From Owenia fusiformis (lineage: Eukaryota; Annelida; Polychaeta; Sabellida; Oweniidae): 64,000 bases of DNA. A program made the translations under genes and the position numbers. The notes under the pieces were generated by a model. It made no database searches and was not told the DNA's origin. It was given only the letters and a program-made list of their open reading frames with translations. The stretch spans positions 33,793,259 through 33,857,258 of the forward strand of contig CAIIXF020000009.1 of the NCBI GenBank assembly GCA_903813345.2. The letters are read 5' to 3'. Positions within the stretch are counted from its first letter, which is position 1; each line of letters starts with the position of its first letter. Shown here in pieces: positions 43,406-57,010 of the stretch.

Positions 43406-46086
43406 TACATCCTATAAGACAGCATTTAGTCTGTAATACATCCTATAAGACAGCATTTAGTCTGTAATACATCCTATAGGACACCATTTAGTCTGTAATA
43501 CATCCTATAGGACAGCATTTAGTCTGTAATACATCCTATAGGACAGCATTTTGGTGAGGTTATGGCACAATTGAATAGGCACATTATCAATTAATTGTGA
43601 CTAGACATTAGCTATAACAACAAGGTCTCATACCAGCTCCCCTTGTATTTCCCTTGTTTGATTGTTTTGTTGAGGTATATCCAATAGGGCTCCGTTGGTA
43701 AACTGAAACCATGGTACACCGCAGCACGGTTGGTATGTTCAGTCCTGAAACTGTATGCTTCAGTTTTTAATTGTACATTAATCCAGAAAAAGTTGCCATT
43801 GGCAAAAAATATTGTTGTTTGCTTGCTAAAGTGAAGTGAAGAATTAATAGCGTCAAACGGAGAGAAGAACTTGGCATTAGAGACACTTCTAAATCGTAAA
43901 AAGCTCAATTTTGGGGCTATATTGGCTTTCCATTCTAATGATGGGTGCTGTCGGGATTGTGGAGAAGAGAAATTTTACAAGCTGAAGTGTCAGTTTGAGT
44001 TATCAAAGTGCGAGTTATTAAAGTGCGAAAAGAATTGAAACTGAACCGAAAAGATTAAAACTGTGAACTGAACTGAGAAATTATGAAACCATTGGAGCCC
44101 TAGTATCCAACCAGTAATTATTTCTTCCTCTAGCAAGGTGTGTTGCTTCTTGATAGCATGTTCCAGGCTGTCAGGTTTAGGTAGGCAGAGTAGAAGGTAA
44201 TTCTGCCTCATATCCTGGCAATCCAAGATGGTGTCAGTGTAGCCTATATGTGAAATGCCAACCTTTATGATTTTTCTATTCCATAATGTCCTTGTTGATG
44301 ATATATCATTTCTACTTATCTATTTTGTTTAATCTATTTTGAAAGTTACATTCAAATTCAAATGAACTAGAGATGTTTATATAATTGTCAAATTCTACAA
44401 AAAAACACAGTTAGGTGAATTATTATACAAGGGTTGGAACCTTCTAAACAGATGATGCGGTCCTGGTGTTGATAAACTTGCACTTTGCCTGTTTCATTTC
44501 TATCAGCTTTTGCAGCACGTTGAAGTTTCTTTCTTAATCTGGTCTAATGATTGGTTACATTTGATCACATGATACTAGTTGTATGGGATGTTGAGAAAGG
44601 CCCTCTTTAGCTTGGTGTTTCATTCATGCAGTTTTGACTATTTTGAAAAATACAGACTAGAGCGCGAGTTCTTAGATTTTTGATGACTGTAAATTAAATT
44701 AAACATTCAAATATATCTGAATTCTCCCAGTATCTTTTCTCCCCATCTGATAAAAGACTACTCAGTAGTTCAGGAAAGACTTTACCTGACTTAAATGAAA
44801 ATCTGTATGTCTGTTCATGAATTTGAGATTTGGGCACAAACAAGAGATAAACAAGTATAATCATATTGCCTCGTGAACTTCATAGATCAAAGAACATTTG
44901 GTGGGTTTTATTTTACAAACATGTTTGTGCACTGTATTGTGCTGCCCTCTATTTGTAATGGTTGATAAATATATTCAAAAATCATGTATTAGATGAACCA
45001 ATGCAACAGTGAATTCTTCTGAGAGAGTTTTTAACATGCTGATCTCTGGCAGATTAAAAAATTAACTGGAAAACTGTTCATATCAAAAGGTGTTCAGACG
45101 AGAGAGGTATTCTGATATACATGTTCCGAAATACATTATATTCCGTTAACTTTTCCTTCTGATTTTTGACATCTCCAAACTCTATTGACCAACATTGTTA
45201 ATAACCAAAATCACTGTGTACATGCAATTTCAATGTTTAGTCCTAGTACTCTATTACACATGTAGTTTATAAATAGACCTTATAGTAGAAAACATCTGTG
45301 AGACACCTATTACAATAATACTTGTTATATTAATTTTAATTATTGTAAAATATGTTGCAATTGAGTACCTACATAGTATATTCAGGTATATAATTTAAGT
45401 TATTTTGAAAATGATAGTAGAACATATCTTCTGTAAGTAGCATTAGGACTGGTCATTTTATGTTAATAGTCATCAAAATCATACTTGAAATAAATCATCA
45501 GATAAGAAAACAAGAGCATAGACTTGATTTTAAATCTAACAAAGAATATGTTAGATTAGGCACTCTTGTAGAGATAAATGTTTGGTGTTTTTCTTTTAAA
45601 TACTAATAGGTCAATGGAAAGTTGTATCAGTCAGTAGCCTGGTCATATTTTTAGAAAATGATTTAACAAATTATTTTTGCCCCTTTCCTCTCTTTGTTAA
45701 AACAACATCTTGACATAACCCTAAAAATTACAAAGGAAAGAAATTGATAGTTTGAGTGGCCTTTATATTAGTGCTATGTACATCTGTATTTTACTTCTCA
45801 CCTATGAAATGCCAATGTGTGAATATATTGCATATTTGCGAGCACATTTAATTTTAATTGCAATTTTAATAGAGTTAGTAGGGAGTTGTGAAGACCGCAC
45901 TTTGAGATACTTTAAACATATAAATCTCTCTCAGTTTGAAACATTATGAAACTGGAGATTTTATAGATAATTCTTAGGATTAAATAGGATTTGAATTAAT
46001 TATGAGATATAAAATAAGAACGAAAATAAAGCTGAACTAAATGGCTTTATCTGGAAAATTATCTAAAATGCATTTTGTTTTACTAG

Positions 46087-46360
46087 GAAAATTAAAGTGA
46101 GAATATGAATAGTTCTCACATTTATTCTGGTAACCATGTCAACCAGTACCAGCTGCAAAATGGATATCAAAATGGTCACTATGATAACAACTATGTAAAT
46201 GGTTACTATGACAACTATGACAACTCATTGTCATTTTATCATGATGGATATAGTGGTTACCATGGCAACCAACTTGGCTCTTCCACAAATTATTACCATG
46301 GCACCTACCCTGGTAATCCTGGATATTGTAGTGACCCTTGGTGTGCCACTAACTACTTGG
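46087..46360 (+). CDS. Candidate first coding exon, Tyr/Asn/Gly-rich N-terminus (unknown protein)
   Basis: Acceptor TTTTGTTTTACTAG, then an ATG at 46105, and a donor G|GTAAGC at 46361. The 85 codons (phase 1 at the end) read MNSSHIYSGNHVNQYQLQNG, then YQNGHYDNNYVNGYYDNYDN and YHGTYPGNPGYCSDPWCATN. Codons for Tyr, Asn, Gly and His dominate, as in disordered N-terminal extensions. I cannot name the protein. In human the GID4 neighbourhood continues with DRG2 and MYO15A, and MYO15A has a Tyr-rich N-terminal extension, so a myosin XV-like gene is one possibility. That rests on composition and synteny only. Confidence 0.5.
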
Positions 46361-48424
46361 GTAAGCTCTTATATAATATCATATACTTACTTCAAAAACT
46401 TCATACACTCAAGACTGTCGATTATGATATAGGGTTGACAAATTGAAATTAAATATTTTTATCACCTATTATGACTTGTTAGCTTCCAATTTCTAACACC
46501 TTAGTTGTCTTGTATTATAGTTATGAATTATTACCTTCATTGACATGATTTCTCTCTTATGGATACTCATTTCTCAAAAAAACATGCTTACGATATATCC
46601 AGGATGTTTATAACGTAAGATGATATATTTTAAAGGTAGATGTTTTGTATGATAGAATGATATTGTCATTTGTGAAATGCTGGTTTTCATAGTATTGGCT
46701 TTTTTACTTTAAAATAAATGATATATAGAGAATCCCACTTTATCACGAAGTTTTATGGTTAATGGATTGTGTGAAGTCCTGGAGTGAGCTATGTGTTACT
46801 TGACCACCATTTTAATTAATTATGTAGCAATTAAAATTAAAACTATAAAACAATCAATTAAAATATATGACATCTCTTTCCTATTCTTGATTCAACAGAA
46901 ATATGAATTTTATCCTTACAACATTTTGTCTCATCTTATGGTTGTTAATATGTTGACGCTTTTTTTTCATATACCACCATGATTTAATTTAAACATATTT
47001 CATGTTTGGAGATTATTTAAATGTTTCCTCAGAGGTTTAGGATAAATCTGAACACCTCTCTTATCTTTTTATTTTCCCACATCGGGAAACCTTGAAATGA
47101 ACGCGTCCTAATCCAAACTTCTACAATGCTGAATTAGCCATGTTTCTCTGTGTATGTAACAAATCATGTTCTACTATAATTTGACTAATTTTCACAATTT
47201 CATGGAAGTATTATATAATATTTTACAATCATGCAAAAATAAATCAATGCTTAGTGTTTTAAGAATTAGGCTAAGCAGATTTACTTTTAAGTCATTGATT
47301 ACAAGCAAAACTTACCTGTGTTATAAGTACATGCTGACACTAAACTGAAGTCCCTGCTATTTATAAATTGTTTCTTCTCTTGGTCTCTGCAGAATTTTTT
47401 GGATTCTTTTTGATATCAAAAGGTTGCTGATATTCTAATGTTTCATTGTTCTATATTCTGACTTTAAATGCTATGTTTCTTCTCTTTCTCTTGTTTATGG
47501 TTATGTTTCAACTGATTGAGCAACCTTGATTTATCCATGTTTTTTTTAATTGTTCATATTTAGGCACAGCAGGATTGTTACTGATTACAATAGCTTTGGA
47601 TTTTCCCTTAAAAGATATCATCATCATCATCAAAAACAATATTTTATTATACATTCATTTTTAACATTTAAAAGTATCTCGGTGTATTAAGAATTGTTTG
47701 TACATGTTCAGATTAACCTTTTGAATTTTCTCTTCACTCTTACTCTTTTTCGTTATCAATGAATCTATACTGAGATTTTACAACATACTTTCTTGTTAGG
47801 GTATTTTTGTCTATTATCCTCAGGGACCCCCAGTGTTGGTCTATTGGTCAATGATAACATATAAAATTTGGAAAAGTTTCAGTGCAAAATATATAATTTT
47901 CAAGGTGACCTGAAAAAACATGAATTTTCTTTAATCGAGCCAAGTTCATCAATATATGGACTGGGCAAACAAAGTGAACAAAATGTCTCTGTTTTCATCT
48001 AAGGTGCATGTTAATGTGCCATTTAGGAGTTAAAGTTATTAAGGATGAGGCACTAAGTTTTCATACTGAAAAAACATTACATGGATATTATAGTACAGGA
48101 CATGAGTTTGTGGATTATGTACCAATGCATGAGTAAAAGCTAGAAGGAAGCATGGGGAAAATTGGACGTTATATTTGTGTTAAAAGCCAGAGAAGTCCTA
48201 TTGGAATGATTTATTCAGGTGATCTGTTTTTTTCTATTTGGAAGGAAGGATGGATTGTATGAAATGGGTTGATTAAAATCCATCTATATTTTTTGAATAT
48301 TTGCAAAAACACATACAATTTTGAGTTGTTCAAATCGGTTCATGTCATATTCCTAAAAGTAAAGTTTTCCAGGGGTGTAAGATTTTGATGTAAAGCAATT
48401 GCAATGAGAAAAATATGCTGATAA

Positions 48425-48549
48425 CTAGTCTTGCTTAAAATACCCTGTACCCCCCCCCCCCCTTTATCCTTCTCTCTAGGAAGTTCTGTATATTGCCAGG
48501 TAAAGAGAGTGAAGGTGGGGGGGGTGGACACAGTCTTTGAGCAAGACTA
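48425..48549. mobile_element. Small hAT-like MITE with internal C-run and G-run
   Basis: 125 bp with ends CTAGTCTTGCTTAAA and TTTGAGCAAGACTA inverted, flanked by the 8-bp direct repeat GCTGATAA (48417-48424 and 48550-48557). Inside, a run of 14 C faces a run of G (GTGGGGGGGG), so the hairpin extends to poly-C/poly-G. Confidence 0.8.
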
Positions 48550-48781
48550 GCTGATAACAAACAAACAGTATTTCCATATCTTTTCTGATATCTTAGAACT
48601 TGCAAGGAGGTGGAGCCATATGGTGAGAAAATAGTGAATTAAACTAACAAGTTATCTACTGCAGAACTCAGAATTCATGCTTCATTCAAAATAACAGGGA
48701 ATTTTACAAGTACTTTTTAGCCAGATTTATATCATGATTTGTTTATCAAATTTGCCATTGCAATATCTATGTTTTAATTTT

Positions 48782-48925
48782 TATGTTACCACCAGAAGTG
48801 GTGACATATTTTTATAGTCTAACTTTTTTGTTGATGAGGTCACATTTTGTGGTTGGTGTTCAACAGTTGGTGTTTGCATTTGTAACAAATGGTAGGTGTT
48901 GACATTTTGCATGTCACTGTCTTGT
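48782..48925 (+). repeat. ATGTCACCACC repeat family, copy 8
   Basis: Begins TATGTTACCACCAGAAGTGG with TGACATATTTTTATAGTC, has TTTGTAACAAATGGTAGGTG, and ends TTTTGCATGTCACTGTCTTG. Confidence 0.7.
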
Positions 48926-49548
48926 ATAGAAATATGCACAATTGTAATAGCAAGAGATCAGTGGTATAATAACTCTGGTAGCTTCAGTTTCATTACTCTT
49001 GCGTTCTAACTTCTTTTGTATATTTCATTGGACTTTATTTGGGGATTTAATTGGTTATTCATGTTTCAACTTGAATGATCATATAGCCTGACTGCAATTA
49101 TTGCATGCATTCTTATCACATTATTTGTAAACCTCTTCTTTTTGTTTTAAATTTTTGATCTAATTATGAAATGTCATGATGTCAGTCACTTCTTGCTATT
49201 CATCTTCATAATATTTTGTTACAAATACTGTATTTCACCTTTTTACAAATTCTATTAAACTTTCAATAAAAACATGTTTTGCATTTAAATTCAACCTTGT
49301 AAATACCCAATGACTTGGATTGATCTTTAGGTTGATCATGAGCCAGACCCCCTCAATGCTGAACCTGGTCCCAACTGTTAGTTATGCACATTTGTTCAAA
49401 CGGGTATATACCAGTCCAAGGGGGAATTATCAGTCATACACACATTCTACCTCTATGCCATCTTCTAGCATAGTGAGAGATCACTAAACAGTTTAGTATT
49501 CAATCAACCAGAAATCATCGAAGAGCCATGCCCATGTGATTAGTATTT

Positions 49549-49684
49549 TTATGTCACCACCATATTGTTGACATATTGTAATTGTACTTTTTGTGGCCGC
49601 ATTTGGCAGTTGGTGTGTGACATTTGTTGGGTGGTGTTTGTAACAAATGACAGGTGGTGACATTTTGCATATCAATGCCTTGTT
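49549..49684 (+). repeat. ATGTCACCACC repeat family, copy 9
   Basis: Begins TATGTCACCACCATATTGTT, has GTTTGTAACAAATGACAGGT, and ends TTTTGCATATCAATGCCTTG. Two overlapping minus-strand frames across it are rejected. Confidence 0.7.
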
Positions 49685-50033
49685 TACCTATATGAGGACT
49701 GTACCTTAAGAAATGGATAGGAATATTCCATTGACTCATTCTTTCAAAATTAATCTACCAAAGTAACAGCTATGAATTCTCCAAACATGTAAGCATTTTG
49801 TTCAATCATCTCACAAATAATGTCTTCAAAGGCTGAGAAAATTCTAAATGATTTATGCATATGACTCCTTTTGCATTATTAAGTGTCTTCACCATAAAAT
49901 GCGAGCTTAGTCCATACCCCTTAACTAATTTCCTCTCTATCACTGCTGAGAGAAAAATAGAGAGGAGGTCCAGGGTCCCAATGCAAGACTAACCTACAGC
50001 GCTAATACATGGCTGATGCCAGTTCAATTTGGC

Positions 50034-50411
50034 TGTACCCTGCGTGCAGAGTCTAGTTAAACTACACTCTGCCTAGTAGAGACCATATTACAGTTTAGTA
50101 GCCCCGCCCCTACGACAGGTACCGGTGACAGTTTGGGTAAATCACTTTTGACCTACGCGCTGATCATGACCTTTCACCAATCAGCGAGCTTGAAGAAACA
50201 TACGCCAAATGCGTTCTAATTAAATATGCGCATGTCATTGGTCAATTCTGGGCTCAACGATGACGTCAGAAGGAATGACTATATAAAGAACGTCGGTCAA
50301 ATTTGGCCAACGAACACTGATTGGCGCGGTGAGTTCACAGGTTTATTTTAGTTTGAAAGAGTGAAGACGAAGCTCTCTTTTAAGAAGTGAAGTCAAACGA
50401 ATGCAAAGGGT
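50034..50411 (+). mobile_element. Full-length TACCCT...AAAGGGTA element with promoter-like motifs
   Basis: 378 bp flanked by a perfect 8-bp direct repeat, AATTTGGC (50026-50033 and 50412-50419). The left end reads TGTACCCTGCGTGCAGAGTC and the right end GACGAAGCTCTC then ATGCAAAGGGT. Inside are CCAATCAG, an inverted CCAAT (CATTGG), a perfect CRE TGACGTCA (50261-50268) and a TATA box, CTATATAAAG (50279-50288), in promoter order. The 8-bp duplication suggests a hAT-type MITE. Given the promoter layout, a solo LTR-like origin cannot be ruled out; if so it is a fossil without coding parts. Confidence 0.65.
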
Positions 50412-52621
50412 AATTTGGCAACCATTTTTATTTTCAAATAGATTTGTAGTTTGATCATTTGTGTTAAACACTGAATCATAAGAATTAAATGAACTTTCAG
50501 CTGGTATTATTTCTGAGATAAACAGATAAAGGATGACCCCATTGTTTTTTCCAACATGTGGTTATCTTGACTTGTAGACACCATAACTGCTGACTTGCAG
50601 GTATTTTACATTTCGGAGTAGGAGGGTAAAAATTTGTATTTTTGTTTACTCATTTATCAAAACTAAACAATTCAGATAAAGGTTGAACATATGGCAGTAA
50701 TATATGCTTCGTTGAACTGTGAAGAAAGAGTTCAATCCTCTGCACTTTGTATTGAATATTGAGTCCACAGTGTCCTATTTACTCTTAGATAAAATGAACA
50801 CATTCAGACACTCTTGAGAAAGCTTGTGATATGTCAAAGGTATATTTTTGTATAAGAGTATAGCATAATTCTGTGTATGATGCATCTTATGACACTATTC
50901 AATTGTTTTCATAGTATACATTGTACATATAATTATACCAATTGACCATAGTATTCTGATTTACAGGAGTTTGTCCCCCAGAATGTACATACTTACTAAT
51001 GTTTAACATAATTATCTAACTATTCCACGCTGATTCTCTTCTAATATATATTTCTAATTTCTCACTTATCAGTCAACATAAAAGGTAGGGTGATTATGCC
51101 GAACTATATAAAAACAGCGAAATAATTCATAAGAAACCATCTATATTTGCTATACTAAGGTTATGTAAGTTGTATTTTAACTTCAGCTCTATTCCACTTA
51201 AACATAACTTTTAAAATTCCTTGAAACAAGAAGTGCAAAATGCATGACTTGCTCCAGTTGCTTTACCCCTTTGAAGTTAACTCTTGTTTATCTTTCCCCC
51301 ACCCCCTCTAGATTAACATAACCCAAACATAGTACTAAGTAATGAACCATGCAATTGGAAGAAAAACGAAAACACGGTCTAGTTTTCTGCATGAAGAATA
51401 TAAAAATTCTGCAAGGAAAAGGGAAATTCAAAATTCTGCACAAATTTTCAAAAAAATTAATTTCTGCAATCTTTTTACCTGACAATTCAATCAATATTCT
51501 TCATGGATCTATCCATTTTGGACTATTCTTAAGTTTGAAATTCTATACCGAAACTGGAAGCAGGAATCTATGAACAATTTCTATGAAAGAATTGCTGATC
51601 GCTTTAGTGAACTGAAACATGATAGAACAGGACAGAATTGCACGGTGCAGAATTGACAAAAAGTAGTATCTATGTACTCTGGAGTCTGTTTTACTTTGTT
51701 AAGTCGGTTAGTTAGCATATCTTACACAGAAGATATCAGTCAAATTTGCATAATATTAATCATATTCATAAATGATTAATTGGCAACTTCCTAGAAAATC
51801 TGTCTTTAATAAATTAGTCTGCCTATGCATGAAAACATTTCAAAGTAAATGCTTTCTTTGATTTTGTTAATAATGAAACTGTTTCAAAGAAAGTTTCTTT
51901 TATTGTACATATTAGGAATTTTTCAGTTTGAAAGATTATCTTTATTATTCTGTGCTATAATTTCCAATGATTGGAATGCACAAAGGGAAACATAAAACCA
52001 CAAAAAACCATAAACCATAGAGTTTTACAGATAGTATAGTCATGTATACGCCCTCCCCTTCTGACGCCAATGCATACCAGCGTCCTGCAAACACTAGAGC
52101 CCTAGAAACACAAGTGTCAAATAAACTATAGAACCATAGTTATTATATATTATAATTCTACAATCTGCTGGGTTAGCTCTAAATATGGAACCATGTTGCA
52201 GTTCTCTAATTGATAATTCCTTGTGATATTTAAACATGGTAAAGTTCAACAGAAAGCAAATATTTAGAATTTACCTTAAGGTAATATAGCCAGTTAGCTT
52301 TCAAAACATAATCTTGGACAATTTTGTTGCCATGAAATTCAGGTGAGTGATGAAAACATTTGCTTTAACTCATAAAAACACTCTCCCAGTGAACTTTGTA
52401 TGTATTAGGAAGATGAGATGAGTGATAACAGATAGGGAATTAGAAATAAACTTGATTATTTTAAATAAACTGAATTATAAATAGTCCTAGAAAACATCTC
52501 AAAATAATTTGTATCAGTTTTGGTAGCTATTTTTGTGGTCTTAAGGTATCTTTTTTTAAGTAAATTATGAGCGTAACTAGTTTCTTCCTGTAAGATTATG
52601 TCCCATAGCAGTATAATATCC

Positions 52622-52953
52622 TCTACCCTGCGCACAGTCTAGTTATAAACTACCCTCTACCTAGTAAAGACTATATTACAGTATAGCAGCCCAGCCCCGA
52701 AGATTGGGGCTTGTGACAGCCCGGGTACAAATCTACCAAGCTGACCCTTTCTCAACCAATCAGCAAAGTGGAAGGAACACATGCTAAATATGTGTCCATT
52801 AACTATACGGGGATGTCAGAGGAAATGACCATATAGAAAGTTGTCCGTATTTTGACGACAAACTCTGTTGGATCGGTGAGATCAGAGATATATTGTAAAC
52901 TGAAAGAGACGAAGCTCTCTTTTAATAAATAAAGTCGAACGAATGCAAAGGGT
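52622..52953 (+). mobile_element. Second long copy of the TACCCT...AAAGGGTA family
   Basis: About 330 bp collinear with 50034-50411: CTACCCTGCGCACAGTCTAG, AACTACCCTCTACCTAGTAA, CAACCAATCAGC, then GACGAAGCTCTCTTTTAATA and ATGCAAAGGGTA. Flanks (TAATATCC and AAATATTC) are similar but no longer identical. The CRE and TATA positions are degraded here. Confidence 0.65.
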
Positions 52954-55900
52954 AAATATTCTCATCCTCTGGTCTAAGTTTTGCCTTGTCTATTTTTTCA
53001 TTCCTAGCTTCAGGCCTGTAAATGAAAGAAAACGGGGTTTGTCAGGAATGGTTGTGGTTTTCTTAAGAAGGTCATGATTGCATATGTTGTTTTGAGATAT
53101 TTGCACAAATGCAAGGAAGAGTTAGAGGGAATTGTTGGTTTTGTTGTTTGAAGTCTATAAAGTCAGTCTGTAAATATGCTTTGACTATAGGCTCATAATG
53201 TTGTGGTTTGGTAGCATCCATTCAATAATGTCTTCATCTGTTCAATGACACATCTTTCATATAACGAGTGTTGTTCCTACTATTATAAGGTTCAGTTTTC
53301 TGTTTTGTTTTTGTACCATTCTCCCATAGCATCAGTTTATCTTCCATTCTTAACTCTGCAGTTGACAAAATATAATAAATATTTATGCTTTCTTTCTCAT
53401 CTTAAATTGTTGGAAATGTATTTCCCTGTGATGTTTATTCATTGAAATAAAAGAAAATAGTTTTGTGGGTGCATTTTTAACCATATTTGTGGTCATTGTT
53501 GGATAACGTAATTATGAGCCTCATTTGAAAATAGTGCTGTTTGATTTGCTATCTGCAAAGATGGATGGAGGACAGTAGAGAGAATGTTGAAAACTTTCAA
53601 TGAAGGGTGTTACAATCTATTTAAAAAGAACCTAAGACCTGAAGTCGTCTTTATATGTAGGTAATGAACTCTGATATTAAATCTGAAGGGGGGTGGGGCT
53701 AGGCCTAAGTCTGAGTGATGTTTTTTATTCTTATACATATTATTACTGTTTGTTTTCTGCTCAGAAAAAACTGACAGGTTAAAGTGTTCTGCAAAGATCT
53801 CGGTTTGTGATTGACCTACATGTACATATTGGTGATATGTTCAGATACATTTCACCTGGATCTGATCCAACTTACATCTGGGGAAGAAAGTTTATTTTAA
53901 CCTCAAAATCTAGTTTTTTGCTAGTTTTTTTTTTTTATTTTGGACAAAATGGGGGCATTGTGCCATTGATGTTAATCCCAAAATGGAAGGCTTTGAATGG
54001 CCTTCATAGCAAATTCAATCAAAGGGTTAAAAATAAAATGCTGGAAATTGATCTTGATTTAACCTTAACATTTTGACATTGACCAAATCATACAGATACA
54101 GATGTTAGATGAAATATCTTAAAACTGCTCAGGGCTCTTGCCAGGCTTTTAGAATTAGACCACACTCTATTTAGCTCCCACCACACCCTACTGGCAAATC
54201 ATGATTGTTACCACAGTCTAAACTTGACTGAATATACAATAATAGCAAAGGATAAAATATAACTTAAATATGATTGAACGATAATGCTGAAGATGTTTGC
54301 ACCACACCCTAAATATTTCCTGGTGAGAGCCCTGCTGCTGTTGATAAGTTTTAAATTGTAAAATGTCATCCACAAATGGATGCTCCCATTAGTCTTTTTG
54401 CTTTTATTTAACACCTCTGGCCAAAGTGGTGTTTCATTTCCATGTTTGAGGTATCAGCTGAAATGTCCGTACCCTCTGCATTTTCTTTAATTTATGTATG
54501 GCTTTTTATTTTCATATCCTGTATTTCTGCTGACCATGATGATGATGATGTTCTCTCTGCTGTCATCCAACTTGCCTATGATGTCATACAACTTGCCGAT
54601 GATGTCATGTAATGCTACATTGTGTCTTATGATGATGTCATATCACTCATTTTTCTGGTTAATTAACATGATCAGGTAAGCATAATATTTGAATTTGGGT
54701 ACTCATACGTAGTTTATCAACTCAACCTTCTAATCTAAAAATTAGCAATTTAGACTATGTTCCAAGAAACATATCAGGAGAGGTGGCATATTTGTATGTG
54801 GTAGGCTGGGGGGTTATTGTCATATTGTTTCGAAATGATTTGCTTTAATACTTTGCAAACATTTAAATTTTCGAACTTCAACATCAGAATTTTTTAAAAT
54901 ATCATCAGAACATGGACCTCTACCTCGGGAATACTTAAGCTGTGTTATATGTCAGGTAAAGTTTCTAATTGTGCTACAACTGTAGATTGTAAAAGTTTAT
55001 TAATGATGAGGAGCAACAGAGAGTGGGGGTCATAATTAAATTAATTGGCAATCAAATATAACTGCATCATTAAAATATATTTTATTTATTTTAGAATTTA
55101 TTAGTTTGTATTGTAGACCTTTTGACCAGTGTGAAATTAGAATATGGCGGAAATAAATTGGGTGTATTCAATATTTTGAAAGAATTTTTATTTTCTACTT
55201 TCTACTGAGAAATATAAAGTTCAGAAAAGTTTAGAGAAAGATGAACTTCTCCCCTCAATAGCCAATAATAAAGTGTTTATAATATAGTGAAGACGATATA
55301 AATGACTAAGTAACAGACAGAGGAAAATGTATGAGTTTATGGCCTTCCTTGTCATATTGAAAAAACATAGACAACTGTGTAGGTTTTCATCACCCTAACA
55401 CAAATTTCATGAGGGTCAGGACTTCTTTGAATATTTAAGATCTCTATATATTAATAGGGAATAAGCCTTGTTGGCATTGTATAAACCCTTCAAGCATTGT
55501 TGGGAAGTTACTGTAAACGACAGATTTTTTTCATTATGTTGTGAGAAAAATGTGATGATCATTGTTTGTGTTATCCATTAGGTGTTTCTTGATCAGAGAA
55601 TACACTCCCTTGGGAAGACAATCCATGCTTCTTCTTTTTTTTTCTTTGTATATGTTTCCACACAAATCAAACATAGTTTGATGATTTTTATATGTGTTCA
55701 AAATGTTATATTCACCATGTTTATCTTTATCATGTGTGTTCTGAAGAAAGTTAATAAAAGTGTGAAGTTTTTCCAAGGGTGCCTTTCACTTAGACATACC
55801 TTGGCAAATGTTAAAATATTACAGAGCCATACAGCTGATTCAGTTAACCCCATCCCAAAAAACTCATCCATCCGGTCATTTAACATTATATTTTACTGTC

Positions 55901-57010
55901 AAAATTAACAAAATTTAAACTCCTCTCAAAGTTCAATAAAAATCGGAATATTTCAACTTGACTATAGCATTGCTCTTAAATTCTTTCTATTCGTGATAAT
56001 CACAAGCAACTACTTCACAGAGATAATTTTTAAGGGATCAACAACCGGCATGTAGGTGTGCTAGATTATTGGTCCATCTGAACCATCCAGGTAGCAGCCT
56101 AGGTAGGTAAGCCATCAGCCTACCAATGTACGCTAGTTAGTAGCGAGAGAACATAGGGTCACCTGAGGCTCGAGTCCACACACAGGTAGATACACTATAA
56201 CAATCCAACGTGGGACTATTTGATAAAGAAACAGCCCTCAACCATCGGAGGTAGGATTATTTGATCAACTGGGGACCAACGACCATCGAAGGGAAGACTC
56301 GTAGATCAACTTCACGCTATCAACCATTGAAGTGTGACGACAAAATTAAATAGAATCAGACAGACATAACACTGTGATCTTAGTAGATGTTAAATCTGAG
56401 TTATTCACCTTGATCTAACTACACATGGAGAAAGTGCAGTTCTCATAAACTTTGAGAAGGCGCTCATCTTAGCTACAGATTCAGTTGGAAAATTTTAATT
56501 GATAATCATAACCATTCATCTGATAGACATCGTCATTGAGAGTATCCTAAAAGGATTGACGGAACTTGATTGTTTTCATAGGACAGTTTAGAGTAGGGGT
56601 ATGTAAGGATATCTGTGGATTTAATATATGATTGGGGTATGAATGTTTATCCTTGGACATATGGAATAGATAAGTCTATGAGAGTTGCTTCTGCTAAGTC
56701 TGGCACCAGAATGGACTATATCTGTGTAGTAGACTAAGTGATAGGTAAGGTGCAGAGTTGAGCTTGATTGCAAGCTGTAGATACATACATCCTGGATGAT
56801 CCTGGTTTAGGGCCCTATAGCAGCTATACTATACATAGACCCTTATCTCCACAGATGCTATCTCCCTGTAGTTTATCCTCACTAAATGAACAGTTAAGTT
56901 ATGGCAGTACATCATATTCTTACATCACTGCTTACTAACAATCAAATCACAGCCTTCTTGACTTAATTCGAGGCTTGACAAAAATGTCCAAAAGCGACGC
57001 AGGATTTTAG

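Larger units (their letters stand above)
42902..43550 (+). repeat. 31-bp minisatellite interrupted by an insertion
   Basis: The unit TAATACATCCTATAGGACAG plus CATTTAGTCTG occurs four times at 42902-43025 and almost five times at 43403-43550. Units differ at single positions. The array is split by about 373 bp (43030-43402) of unrelated inverted-repeat DNA. Confidence 0.85.
38822..46086. other. Region without recognisable exons (possible intron 1 of the tentative gene)
   Basis: It holds two adjacent TA-flanked MITEs (39452-40000) and a 31-bp minisatellite split by an insertion (42902-43550). I see no exon with homology. The frame at 43612-43908 on the minus strand (98 codons) has no domain pattern and no splice support. 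Confidence 0.45.
46361..57010. other. Region between candidate exons, no recognised gene
   Basis: If the exons at 46087 and 57011 belong together, this is one intron of about 10.6 kb. It contains a hAT-like MITE (48425), two copies of the ATGTCACCACC family (48782, 49549) and two copies of the TACCCT family (50034, 52622). A GATGATGTCAT-rich block lies at about 54535-54640. A locally GC-richer stretch at about 56060-56340 might be an alternative start region, but no motif decides it. Confidence 0.45.

Noticed and set aside
43612-43908. Minus-strand 98-codon frame
   Set aside because: No domain, no acceptor or donor in suitable positions, and no similarity I recognise.
54494-54679. Plus-strand Met-rich frame (MMMMM, LPMMS repeats)
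   Set aside because: Translation of GATGATGTCAT-type short tandem repeats.
56041-56350. GC-richer stretch considered as an RNA gene or rDNA-like piece
   Set aside because: No tRNA cloverleaf, no box A/B pair and no recognisable conserved RNA core. It is kept only as a possible start region.
56990-57010. KMSKS-like reading (LTKMSKSDAG) just before the 57-kb candidate exon
   Set aside because: It resembles the aminoacyl-tRNA synthetase KMSKS motif, but the frame stops at once (GGA TTT TAG) and no other synthetase exon is near.
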